64,000 nucleotides of DNA from contig NZ_QEIG01000003.1 of NCBI RefSeq assembly GCF_014324365.1, positions 124,001 to 188,000 of the forward strand. The letters are read 5' to 3'. Below, one piece after another: positions 53,961 through 62,116 of the stretch. The position numbers and the translations under genes are program-made. This DNA comes from Algoriphagus sp. AK58. GTDB lineage: Bacteria > Bacteroidota > Bacteroidia > Cytophagales > Cyclobacteriaceae. The notes below the pieces were generated by a model. It was given only the letters and a program-made list of their open reading frames with translations, did not search any database and was not told where the DNA came from. The first letter of the stretch is position 1; each line of letters begins with the position of its first letter.

Positions 53961-56348
53961 ATGAAAAAAACAGTACTTGGCTTGATCCTGTATCTGGCCA
54001 GTTTGACCGCTTGGGCCCAAAACACCCTTAGCGGAAAAGTAGTGGATGCCAAAAGCAATTTGCCTTTGGTAGGTGCATCGGTGTGGTCCGAAACTGCCGG
54101 GAGAGGAACTGTTACCGATGAAAATGGACAATTTACACTCAACAGATTGCCACAGGGAAATATTGAAATCCGGATTTCTTATCTCGGCTATGAGACCGAA
54201 CGGTTTATGGTTTCGGTTCCTTTTGAGGGAGATTTGGAGGTTAAGTTAGAACCGAAAGACTTCCTGACCGAAGAATTCATAGTCTCTGCGACAAGAGCAT
54301 CCGAAAATACCCCAACTACCTTCTCAGTGGTGGATAAATCGGAGATTGCCAAACGGAACTTGGGACAGGACATACCCATTTTGCTCAATTTTACGCCCTC
54401 CGTGGTCAGCCACTCAGATGCAGGAGCAGGAATAGGATACACCGGCCTCAGAATCCGAGGAACTGATCAAACCAGAATCAACGCCACCATCAACGGGATT
54501 CCCCTTAATGACGCAGAATCTCATGGGGTATTCTGGGTAAATATGCCCGATTTTGCTTCCTCGGTCGAAAATGTCCAAATCCAGCGAGGTGTGGGAACCT
54601 CGACCAATGGGGCAGCCACTTTTGGTGCCAGCCTCAACTTCCAGACAGACACCCGACGTGACGAAGCCTATGCCGAATTGGATAATGGGTTTGGATCTTT
54701 CAATACCTGGAGGCATACGGTCAAGGCGGGAACCGGCCTGCTCAACAACCGTTTTGCAGTAGATGCCCGTCTGTCAAAAATCACCTCTGATGGGTATGTG
54801 GATCGGGCATTTTCTGACCTCAGCAGCTGGTTTGTATCTGGTGGATATTATGGAGAAAAAAGCGTGATCAAACTGGTCGCTTTCTCTGGAAAAGAACAAA
54901 CCTACCAAAGCTGGTGGGGATTGCCCGAGGATAAACTGGGAAATGACCGCACCTGGAACTACTACACCTACGACAATGAAACCGATAATTACCAGCAGGA
55001 TCATTATCAGCTGATTTACACTGGAAAAGTTGGCAAAAATTGGAAAACCAATCTGGCGCTGCATTATACCTATGGAAGAGGATTTTATGAGCAGTTCCGG
55101 GAAAATGATCGGTTTTCTCGCTACAACTTACCCGATGTAATAGTCGGCGATGAGGTCATTTCCCGTTCGGACATCATTCGACGTCGCTGGCTGGACAATG
55201 ATTTCTATGGGTTTGTGGGTTCGGCAAATTATGTGTCTACCGACGGAAAATTAGACTTCATCATCGGTGGTGGTGCCAATCGCTACGATGGAGGACATTT
55301 TGGCGAAATCATCTGGGCGAGATTTGCCGGCAATACCAATATCCGCGATCGATACTATGACAACAACGCCATAAAAGATGACCGGAATATCTACACCAAA
55401 GCCACCTATGAAATCAAGCCCGGCTTGAATCTATTTGGAGACTTGCAGTTGAGAGGAATCAATTATTCTTTCTTTGGAGTAAACGATGATCTTCGAATTG
55501 TAGACGGACGTGCCGACTATACTTTCTTCAACCCCAAGTTTGGATTCTCCTACGAATCAGGAAATCAAACCTGGTATGCAAGCTATGCAGTGGCCAATCG
55601 GGAACCCACCCGATCGGATTTTACAGACAATCCAATTACTGAGGTACCTCGTCCTGAACGACTTAATAATGTGGAGGCAGGAGTAAGAGCAAAATCAGGG
55701 AATCTGAGCTACAATGCCAATTTCTATTTCATGGATTATAAGGATCAGTTGATTTTGACAGGACAAATCAATGATGTAGGTGCTTATATCCGGGAAAATG
55801 TAGCATCATCCTACAGGGCAGGGATCGAGCTTGATGGAGCCTATCGCCTTTCATCTTCTTGGACTCTGGGCGGAAACATTGCGCTAAGTCAAAATAAAAT
55901 CAGGGAATTCACGGAATATGTGGATGATTACAGTACCGAAGAATTCCAGCAGGAAAGTTTCACCTATTCCAATACCGATATCGCTTTCTCTCCCAATGTG
56001 GTAGGAGCAGCAATTATCGAATTCAGGCCGATTAAACACTTGTCAGTCAACTGGCTCAGCAAATATGTGGGACAGCAATACTTGGACAATACCTCCAATG
56101 ATGCGAGGTCTTTAGATACCTTCTTTACCAATGATCTGCGAATCAGCTATTCGGCTACACCAAGGTTCTTTAAAGGGCTAGAGCTCAACCTACTGATCAA
56201 CAACATTTTCAATGAAATGTACGAACCCAATGGCTACACCTTCAGCTATTTTGTGCCAGGAGGAAACGGTCGTGAACTGGTGACGGAAAACTTCTACTAT
56301 CCACAGGCAGGAACCAATTTCTTGCTAGGACTACGGATGAAATTTTAA
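53961..56348 (+). CDS. TonB-dependent receptor under TPP riboswitch control
   Basis: The 795-residue receptor has a signal peptide (to LTAWAQ), a carboxypeptidase-regulatory-like domain (GKVVDAKSNLPLVGASV), a plug domain (residues about 105-230, with IRGTDQTRINATINGIPLND) and a 22-strand barrel ending in an aromatic residue (LLGLRMKF). The riboswitch implies the ligand is thiamin, TPP or the pyrimidine precursor. Similar THI-regulated outer-membrane receptors are known in Bacteroidota, where they usually pair with a PnuT transporter. No inner-membrane transporter or thiamin kinase is next to it here. Confidence 0.92.
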   Translation: MKKTVLGLILYLASLTAWAQNTLSGKVVDAKSNLPLVGASVWSETAGRGTVTDENGQFTLNRLPQGNIEIRISYLGYETERFMVSVPFEGDLEVKLEPKDFLTEEFIVSATRASENTPTTFSVVDKSEIAKRNLGQDIPILLNFTPSVVSHSDAGAGIGYTGLRIRGTDQTRINATINGIPLNDAESHGVFWVNMPDFASSVENVQIQRGVGTSTNGAATFGASLNFQTDTRRDEAYAELDNGFGSFNTWRHTVKAGTGLLNNRFAVDARLSKITSDGYVDRAFSDLSSWFVSGGYYGEKSVIKLVAFSGKEQTYQSWWGLPEDKLGNDRTWNYYTYDNETDNYQQDHYQLIYTGKVGKNWKTNLALHYTYGRGFYEQFRENDRFSRYNLPDVIVGDEVISRSDIIRRRWLDNDFYGFVGSANYVSTDGKLDFIIGGGANRYDGGHFGEIIWARFAGNTNIRDRYYDNNAIKDDRNIYTKATYEIKPGLNLFGDLQLRGINYSFFGVNDDLRIVDGRADYTFFNPKFGFSYESGNQTWYASYAVANREPTRSDFTDNPITEVPRPERLNNVEAGVRAKSGNLSYNANFYFMDYKDQLILTGQINDVGAYIRENVASSYRAGIELDGAYRLSSSWTLGGNIALSQNKIREFTEYVDDYSTEEFQQESFTYSNTDIAFSPNVVGAAIIEFRPIKHLSVNWLSKYVGQQYLDNTSNDARSLDTFFTNDLRISYSATPRFFKGLELNLLINNIFNEMYEPNGYTFSYFVPGGNGRELVTENFYYPQAGTNFLLGLRMKF

Positions 56349-56357
56349 CTAAAAACA

Positions 56358-56400
56358 GCCACAGATGCGCAGATATAAAATTCTGTGAATCTGTGGCTTT
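56358..56400. repeat. inverted repeat with CGCAGAT-type core
   Basis: AGCCACAGAT at 56358-56367 pairs with ATCTGTGGCT at 56391-56400 across a short AT-rich loop. The sequence GATGCGCAGAT resembles an abundant Bacteroidota intergenic repeat also seen at 62023-62116. It follows the receptor stop by 10 nt. Confidence 0.6.
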
Positions 56401-56412
56401 CTTTTCAAGTTG

Positions 56413-56443
56413 TCCTGCTTTCGGAAAAGCAGGACTTTTTTTG
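56413..56443 (+). terminator. rho-independent terminator of the TonB receptor gene
   Basis: GTCCTGCTTT and AAAAGCAGGAC pair around TCGG (10-11 bp stem), followed by a run of seven T. It is a textbook terminator after the receptor gene and lies before the convergent epimerase gene. Confidence 0.9.
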
Positions 56444-56467
56444 TCCCACGATGGATCTGAAATAACG

Positions 56468-57478
56468 TTACACCAACTCCGCTCCAATTCCCGGCCCCTC
56501 GGGGAAAGTCACTTTTTCCGGAGTGATTGTCACCCCTCTTGCCGGATCTTTGGCCAACAGCATCGCACCATCCATATCCACATAGTCCAAGAGCGGAGAA
56601 ATATGAGCGATGGCAGTGATTCCGACCGAGGATTCGGTCATGCAACCCACCATGGTTTTCATCCCGAGTGACTTGGCTTCATGAATCATGCGTAGTCCGG
56701 GAGTGATACCTCCTGCCTTGACTAGTTTCACATTGATCGCATGGAACAGTCCATGGCATTTCTTCACGTCACTTTCTACAATACAGCTTTCATCTGCCAT
56801 GACAGGGAGTTTGGAATACTTGAAGACTTCTTTCATTCCCTCCAGATCATCTTTTCCCAAAGGCTGCTCCATAAATTCCACACCCAGCTTCGCCAGATCC
56901 TCCGAATTACGGATGGCTTGCTCGGCTGTCCAAGCACAGTTGGCATCGATGCGAAAGACGGAATTGGTGTGCTTTCGGAGTTCTCGGACGATTTCTAGGT
57001 CATTGTCTGTTCCGAGCTTGATTTTGTAGATCGGCCAATCCACCTCCTTCATCTTGGTGACCATTTTCTCCACGGTATCAATGCCGATGGTGAAATTAGT
57101 GGTCGGGATTTTCCGGGGGTCAAGGTTCAGGTACTCGTAGAGTTTTTTCCCCTGTTTCTTGGTGAAAAAATCCCACGCAGCCATGTCCAAGGCACATTGA
57201 GCAAAGGGATTATTTCGGAAAATCACTCTTCCTAATTCCCAAAGCTGTTCTGGATTTTCCCAGTTTCCGGATTCCACCACTGGGCGAAATTCTTCTAAGC
57301 AAGCACTCATGTTTTCGATGGTCATGCCGTAAAATGGATTGGTGGTCGACTCCCCCAATCCGTAAATTCCGTCTTCCTCCAGCTTGACAATCAGCGTGTC
57401 CTGTACATCCCGACTTTGGTGGGCGATGGTAAAGGTATGCTTGAGTGGAAGGTCATAAACCTGATAACTGAGCTTCAT
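56468..57478 (-). CDS. dipeptide epimerase (L-Ala-D/L-Glu epimerase type)
   Basis: The 336-residue enolase-superfamily protein has the muconate-lactonizing-type motif set: YKIKLG (KxK), FRIDANCAW, EFMEQPL and MADESC (three metal acidic residues), NVKLVKAGG (base Lys) and DMDGAML (the DxD motif of dipeptide epimerases). This is the pattern of L-Ala-D/L-Glu epimerase, which acts in murein peptide recycling. The M14 carboxypeptidase is divergent from it, consistent with peptide turnover. It is a single gene. Confidence 0.9.
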   Translation of the reverse strand: MKLSYQVYDLPLKHTFTIAHQSRDVQDTLIVKLEEDGIYGLGESTTNPFYGMTIENMSACLEEFRPVVESGNWENPEQLWELGRVIFRNNPFAQCALDMAAWDFFTKKQGKKLYEYLNLDPRKIPTTNFTIGIDTVEKMVTKMKEVDWPIYKIKLGTDNDLEIVRELRKHTNSVFRIDANCAWTAEQAIRNSEDLAKLGVEFMEQPLGKDDLEGMKEVFKYSKLPVMADESCIVESDVKKCHGLFHAINVKLVKAGGITPGLRMIHEAKSLGMKTMVGCMTESSVGITAIAHISPLLDYVDMDGAMLLAKDPARGVTITPEKVTFPEGPGIGAELV

Positions 57479-57569
57479 GGCATGATTTTTTGTGCTTGAG
57501 CAAAAATACAGGTATTTATTTCACCCGAATGGCTAGTTTTAAAATCGATAGACTCCAAGACCTTATTCT

Positions 57570-59039
57570 ATGAAATCCGCTTTCCTTACACCGTTCCTTC
57601 TCTTTTTTTTAGTCCTCAGTTTCTACACTTCGGCACAGGTAGCCTATCAAAAAATGCCTGTGGAAAAGCTGGAAGCAGCTTATGAAAAATATAAGGAACC
57701 CGCCATCACTCACCGAAGATTCAAACACGCAGACCTTCAGCCCTTGATCCAAAAACATGGTGCGGATTTCAAATTGGAGGAATTAGGCAAATCCGTAGAG
57801 GGGCGAAGTATCACCTCGATGAAATGGGGACAAGGCGCCACCAAAGTCATGCTTTGGTCACAGATGCACGGCAATGAAAGTACGGCCACCATGGCGCTTT
57901 TTGACCTGTTCAATTTTCTTGAGGGAAAAAATGACGGATACGACGAGCTAAGAACCCTGCTGAAAAATCAAATCAGCCTGAAATTCATCCCCATGATCAA
58001 TCCCGACGGGGCGTATGCCTTCAAGCGCAGAAATGCCTTGGATATCGATCTGAACCGGGATGCGATTTCCCAGATTTCTCCCGAGGCAGTGATTTTGAAA
58101 AAAGCCCGGGACGACTTTGAGCCAGAGTTTGGGTTCAACCTTCACGATCAGCAGATCTACTACAACGTGGTCAATACGCCCAAGCAGGCCACGATTTCCC
58201 TTTTGGCACCGGCGTATAACTATGAGACCGAGATCAACGAGGTGCGCGGTCGTGCCATGCAGACCATCGCGGGGATGAATGAATTATTGCAGGAATTGAT
58301 CCCTGGGCAGGTCGGAAAGTACGACGATGCTTTTGAACCAAGAGCGTTTGGTGACAATATCCAAAAGTGGGGCACCAGTACCATCCTGATTGAGTCGGGA
58401 GGCTACCAAGGTGATCCTGAAAAGCAGTATATCCGCAAGATCAACTTCATGATCATCCTCAACGCCTTGCATCAGATCGCTACGCGAGGCTATGAGCAAT
58501 ACACCACCGAGCAGTATTTCGCTATTCCGGACAACGGTTTCCAGCTGATGGACTTGATCATCAACGAAATGCAGGTAAACGTGAAGGGAGAATGGTATCC
58601 CTTGGATATCGCCATTCGCAGACGTGAAACTGAAAATGCTGCCGGTTATTTCATGAGCGCATCGGTGGAAGATCTCGGTGATATGCAGATTTTCTTCGGT
58701 TTTGAGACCTTGGATGCCACAGGACTACAATACCTTGAGGGAAAAGTGTATTCCACCGCTTTTGAATCGGTTAAGGATATTTCGGAGGAAAAAGCTATCG
58801 AATTACTCCGTCAGGGTTTTATGGCGGTCAAGGTGAAAAACGGGGAAGCCAGACAAATGCACAGTCTGCCGATTTTGGTATTGAAAACCACCGAAAAATA
58901 CTCGAGCGGGTGGATGACCGGTTCGGCTACCAATTTCTTTTTAGCTAAAGAAGGCAAACCGAGGTATGCGATCGTCAACGGCTATCTGATCGATTTGGAA
59001 AACCCTAAAAAGCAGGAAATCCGAAATCGGGTGTTTTGA
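57570..59039 (+). CDS. secreted M14 family zinc carboxypeptidase
   Basis: The 489-residue protein has a signal peptide (to FYTSAQ) and the M14 zinc motif: QMHGNEST (HxxE), FKRRNALDIDLNRDA, FNLHDQQ (third His) and LIESGG (catalytic Glu). Metal ligands and the general base are all present. The C-terminal 150 residues form an extra domain. Likely role is trimming of peptides in the periplasm or outside the cell, beside the dipeptide epimerase gene. Confidence 0.9.
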   Translation: MKSAFLTPFLLFFLVLSFYTSAQVAYQKMPVEKLEAAYEKYKEPAITHRRFKHADLQPLIQKHGADFKLEELGKSVEGRSITSMKWGQGATKVMLWSQMHGNESTATMALFDLFNFLEGKNDGYDELRTLLKNQISLKFIPMINPDGAYAFKRRNALDIDLNRDAISQISPEAVILKKARDDFEPEFGFNLHDQQIYYNVVNTPKQATISLLAPAYNYETEINEVRGRAMQTIAGMNELLQELIPGQVGKYDDAFEPRAFGDNIQKWGTSTILIESGGYQGDPEKQYIRKINFMIILNALHQIATRGYEQYTTEQYFAIPDNGFQLMDLIINEMQVNVKGEWYPLDIAIRRRETENAAGYFMSASVEDLGDMQIFFGFETLDATGLQYLEGKVYSTAFESVKDISEEKAIELLRQGFMAVKVKNGEARQMHSLPILVLKTTEKYSSGWMTGSATNFFLAKEGKPRYAIVNGYLIDLENPKKQEIRNRVF

Positions 59040-59092
59040 AATGAGTAAATAATTATTTACTTTTTGGAATCATTTTTTAATGAAACAAATTT

Positions 59093-59283
59093 ATGAAGTG
59101 TTCCGAGCTACTACGGATTCTATTGAGAGATGGCTGGTTTATTGTTTCTCAATCAGGGTCCCATGTTAAGTTAAGACACGAAGTAAAACCAGGGATTATC
59201 ATTTTCCCAAACCATGGAACCAAAGAGATAGGTAAAGGATTGGAAAAAAAATACTGAAAGAGGCCGAAATTAAACTGGGTTAA
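59093..59283 (+). pseudogene. hicA: HicA toxin, frameshifted in an A-run
   Basis: The ATG at 59093 begins MKCSELLRILLRDGWFIV, then SQSGSHVKLRHE (catalytic His24) and FPNHGTKEIGKGL, the HicA double-stranded-RNA-binding-like fold. As written, the frame ends after 54 codons at a TGA (59255-59257), just past a run of eight A (59244-59251). One more A would restore EKKILKEAEIKLG and a stop at 59283, 2 nt before hicB, a normal HicA length of 63 residues. Possible explanations are a one-base deletion, slippage-dependent expression or a sequencing error. The His is intact. Confidence 0.8.
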
Positions 59284-59285
59284 TT

Positions 59286-59669
59286 ATGAAAAAGTATCGA
59301 ATGATCATAGAAAAGACAGACACTGGTTTTTCTGCCTATTCAATGGATTTTCCAGTTTTTACTACCGGAGATTCTATGAACGAGGTTTTTGAAAATTCGG
59401 TTGAGGCATTAAATTTTTACTTAGAAGAAAAAAATCTTGTAGTCAAACCAGATCAGATCAAATTAGAAATAGATTTCCAACAGTTTTTTCAATACTACAA
59501 TGTGATTAATGCCAAGGTTCTGGCGGAAAAAATCGGAATGAATCCAACCTTGCTTTCTCAATATGTAAGTGGAAAAAAAAGACCCTCAGAAGCTCAAAGT
59601 CAAAGAATTCTTAACGGAATAAATCGAATAGGAAAAGAGCTTTCTGAATTAAAACTCACCTTTAATTAA
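59286..59669 (+). CDS. hicB: HicB antitoxin with C-terminal HTH
   Basis: The 127-residue protein starts with the HicB partial-RNase-H-like fold (KKYRMIIEKTDTGFSAYSMDFP, then TTGDSMNEVFENSVEALNFYL) and ends with an XRE-type helix-turn-helix (VLAEKIGMNPTLLSQYVSGKKRPS). It neutralises HicA and should repress its own promoter. It follows hicA by 2 nt. The terminator at 59674-59701 follows directly. Confidence 0.88.
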   Translation: MKKYRMIIEKTDTGFSAYSMDFPVFTTGDSMNEVFENSVEALNFYLEEKNLVVKPDQIKLEIDFQQFFQYYNVINAKVLAEKIGMNPTLLSQYVSGKKRPSEAQSQRILNGINRIGKELSELKLTFN

Positions 59670-59673
59670 AGTT

Positions 59674-59701
59674 AAAACCCGCCAACTCGGCGGGTTTTTT
59701 G
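59674..59701 (+). terminator. rho-independent terminator after hicB
   Basis: AAAACCCGCC pairs with GGCGGGTTTT around AACTC, a 6-bp GC core flanked by A/T pairs, followed by TTTTTT. It lies 5 nt after the hicB stop and isolates the toxin-antitoxin operon from the SIMPL gene. Confidence 0.92.
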
Positions 59702-59756
59702 CATTTGATCCCAACTGGAATTCAGGTAAATTCCAATCACTTTTCCTCCAAGCGCT

Positions 59757-60488
59757 ATGAAAAACAATCTTTCCTCCGTCCTTTTTGCCCTGGCGATCAT
59801 TATCGCTGCCTATCTCCTCGGCAATGCCGTCATTAACCGTAACCGTCCACAAGGCACCATTCACGTGACAGGATTAGGTGAGCAAAATTTTACCTCAGAC
59901 CTGATTGTGTGGGAAGGGAATTTTACCCGGGAAAGCAAAGACCTCAAAGCAGCCTATGCAGATCTGGAGCGAGATCGATCAGCAGTGACCAATTACCTGA
60001 AATCCAAAGGTATTCCAGAAGAACAACTGGTTTTCAATGCGGTAACTACATTGCCGCAATATCAGCAACATTATACTGCTTCGGGCAATTATGCCGGGCA
60101 GACCTTTACAGGCTATCAACTCAGTCAGACCTTGATTATTGAGTCAAAAGAAGTAGAAAAAGTGGAAAAAATCTCCCGCGAGATCACCGAACTGCTCAAT
60201 CAGGGGATCACCTTGTACTCTCAGCCTCCGCGCTACTACTACACCCAACTCGAGTCGCTCAAACTGGAAATGGTCGCCAAAGCCACGGAAGATGGCCGGG
60301 TGCGTGCTGAACGCATCGCCGAAAACTCCAACTCCCAACTTGGAGATCTGATCACAGCCAACATGGGCGTATTCCAAATCACGGGACAAAATTCCGGCGA
60401 AGACTACTCCTGGGGAGGAGTTTTCAACACGTCGTCCAAAAACAAAACGGCTTCGATTACCATGAAGCTGAGTTTTGAAGTGGATTGA
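59757..60488 (+). CDS. SIMPL domain protein (DUF541)
   Basis: The 243-residue protein has one N-terminal hydrophobic anchor (about residues 6-24, LFALAIIIAAYLLGNAVI) and the SIMPL/DUF541 domain: GTIHVTGLGEQNF, GNFTRESKDLKAAYADLE, RYYYTQLESLKLEMVAKA and the final strand ASITMKLSFEV. The family occurs in periplasmic proteins, some linked to stress responses, and its molecular role is unclear. The rlmF gene follows 14 bp later and may be co-transcribed. Confidence 0.9.
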   Translation: MKNNLSSVLFALAIIIAAYLLGNAVINRNRPQGTIHVTGLGEQNFTSDLIVWEGNFTRESKDLKAAYADLERDRSAVTNYLKSKGIPEEQLVFNAVTTLPQYQQHYTASGNYAGQTFTGYQLSQTLIIESKEVEKVEKISREITELLNQGITLYSQPPRYYYTQLESLKLEMVAKATEDGRVRAERIAENSNSQLGDLITANMGVFQITGQNSGEDYSWGGVFNTSSKNKTASITMKLSFEVD

Positions 60489-60502
60489 GTTAGTTTTGGC
60501 GA

Positions 60503-61453
60503 ATGAAAGGGAAAGAAATACCTGCTAGACTCCACCCCCGCAATCTCCATCAAGGCCGCTACGATCTCGAAGCACTTTCGGAGACCTTGCCAGAGCTTAA
60601 ATCCTTCCTTTTTACCAATGAATATGGAAATCTGACCTTGGATTTTGCCAATCCAAAAGCTGTCAAAGCGCTGAATCAGGCGCTTTTGAAGCACTTTTAT
60701 CAAGTTGCGTTTTGGGATATTCCAGATGGATTTCTCTGTCCGCCCATTCCCGGTCGGGCCGATTACATTTATCATTTGGCTGATCTGCTGGCGCAAAGTA
60801 ATGGCGGAAGATCTCCAAAAAGTGCAAAAATCAACGTACTGGATATTGGGACAGGTGCCAATCTGATCTACCCCATTCTCGGAAATGCGATCTACGATTG
60901 GAGTTTTGTGGGTTCTGAATTGAGTCCAAAAGCTATCGAATCCGCCAAGCAAATTCTTGCTAAGAATCCCCTATTTCAAGGCAAAATAGAGCTTAGGCCT
61001 CAGCCGGATTCCTCCAGGATTTTTTTCAATATCATCCAATCCGAAGAGTTCTTCGATCTTACCCTTTGCAATCCACCTTTTCACGAATCGGCTCACGCCG
61101 CCCAGGAAGGCAGTCAGCGAAAAGTCCGAAATCTTACCGGAAAGCCCGTTGCCAAGGCAGAATTAAACTTTGGCGGACAAGCTGCTGAACTTTGGACGGA
61201 GGGTGGAGAACTGGTGTTTATCAGAAAGATGATCGCTGAAAGTCTCCACTTTAAGAATCATGTCTTTTGGTTTACCACCTTGGTATCGAAATCTGAAAAT
61301 CTCAAACCCATTCAAAATCAACTGCAAAAAGTCGGAGTTACCGATCAAAAAGTCATCGAAATGGCCCAAGGAAACAAGAAAAGCCGATTGGTAGCCTGGA
61401 CTTTTCTGACTGAAAAGCAACAGGCTGCTTGGAAGACTTACCGGTGGAAATAA
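60503..61453 (+). CDS. rlmF: 23S rRNA (adenine1618-N6)-methyltransferase RlmF
   Basis: RlmF N6-methylates A1618 of 23S rRNA. The 316-residue protein has the family's N-terminal HPRNLHQGRYD and FWDIPDGFLCPPIPGRADYI, the SAM-binding motif NVLDIGTGANLIYPI and the N6-adenine methylase signature NPPFH. Its length is normal and no catalytic residue is missing. It is downstream of the SIMPL gene and followed by a terminator. Confidence 0.94.
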   Translation: MKGKEIPARLHPRNLHQGRYDLEALSETLPELKSFLFTNEYGNLTLDFANPKAVKALNQALLKHFYQVAFWDIPDGFLCPPIPGRADYIYHLADLLAQSNGGRSPKSAKINVLDIGTGANLIYPILGNAIYDWSFVGSELSPKAIESAKQILAKNPLFQGKIELRPQPDSSRIFFNIIQSEEFFDLTLCNPPFHESAHAAQEGSQRKVRNLTGKPVAKAELNFGGQAAELWTEGGELVFIRKMIAESLHFKNHVFWFTTLVSKSENLKPIQNQLQKVGVTDQKVIEMAQGNKKSRLVAWTFLTEKQQAAWKTYRWK

Positions 61454-61455
61454 AA

Positions 61456-61497
61456 ACCCTCCAAGGATTTTAAATCCCTTGGAGGGCTGATTTTTTT
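61456..61497. terminator. terminator between rlmF and osmC-like gene
   Basis: CCCTCCAAGGATTT at 61457-61470 pairs with AAATCCCTTGGAGGG at 61472-61486 with a single bulge, followed by GCTGATTTTTTT. It is a strong stem with a T-tract on the plus strand and lies between convergent genes. Confidence 0.88.
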
Positions 61498-61534
61498 AAG
61501 CCGAAGTTTGTGAGGACACAAACCTCACGTTCAA

Positions 61535-61945
61535 TCAATTCAACGTGTATTCCACACTGATTTCCATATTCAAGGCTCTGGAGATCGGGCAGTTTTTCTC
61601 AGCGTCTTTCACCAGTTCGGAAAATTGTTCTTCAGAGATACCATCCACTTTTGCGTTCAACACTAGGTGAGATCTTTTCAAGGTGCCTTCTTCAAAAGTA
61701 ATATGAGAAGTCACATTCAATTCTTGTGGAGGAAAATTGGCTCCGCTGAGGTTGAAGCTAAGCTTCATCGCAAAACATCCTGCATGTGCCGCTGCGATCA
61801 ATTCTTCTGGGTTGGTACCTACACCGTCTTCAAATCGGGTGTTGAAAGAGTATTGGGTTTGATTAAGTACGGTAGAGTCGGTGGTCAAGTGTCCTTTGCC
61901 TTCTTTGCCGCTTCCGTTCCATACGGCGGTTGCTTTTCTGATCAT
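61535..61945 (-). CDS. OsmC-family peroxiredoxin-like protein
   Basis: The 136-residue protein has the OsmC pattern: [22 protein letters not shown] (first reactive Cys) and [13 protein letters not shown] (second Cys). These two Cys reduce organic hydroperoxides. It is a single gene, convergent with rlmF. Confidence 0.93.
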   Translation of the reverse strand: MIRKATAVWNGSGKEGKGHLTTDSTVLNQTQYSFNTRFEDGVGTNPEELIAAAHAGCFAMKLSFNLSGANFPPQELNVTSHITFEEGTLKRSHLVLNAKVDGISEEQFSELVKDAEKNCPISRALNMEISVEYTLN

Positions 61946-62022
61946 GGGATTAAAGAGTTTTTATGGTGAAAAGATAATGGATAAAGGAAATATTGAGTAT
62001 GAAAGTTTCAATGAATTATTAG

Positions 62023-62116
62023 TTCCCGCAGATATGCAAAGAAAAGGTCGCAGATACGCGCAGATTTTTTTAGATCAAGGGGATCAGCGAATTAGATCGG
62101 CGTGAATCAGCGGGAA
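62023..62116. repeat. intergenic inverted repeat with CGCAGAT units
   Basis: TTCCCGC at 62023-62029 pairs with GCGGGAA at 62110-62116, with CGCAGATA, CGCAGATA and CGCAGATT units inside and ATCAGCG units near the right end. It overlaps the 3' end of the glycosyltransferase gene by a few bases. I see no gene in 61946-62106; the repeat fills most of the gap. Similar units occur at 56358-56400. Confidence 0.55.

Noticed and set aside
52353..56348. YjbQ, FAH enzyme, TPP riboswitch and receptor as one thiamin locus
   Set aside because: The first two are on the other strand and the FAH enzyme has no thiamin role; only proximity supports a link.
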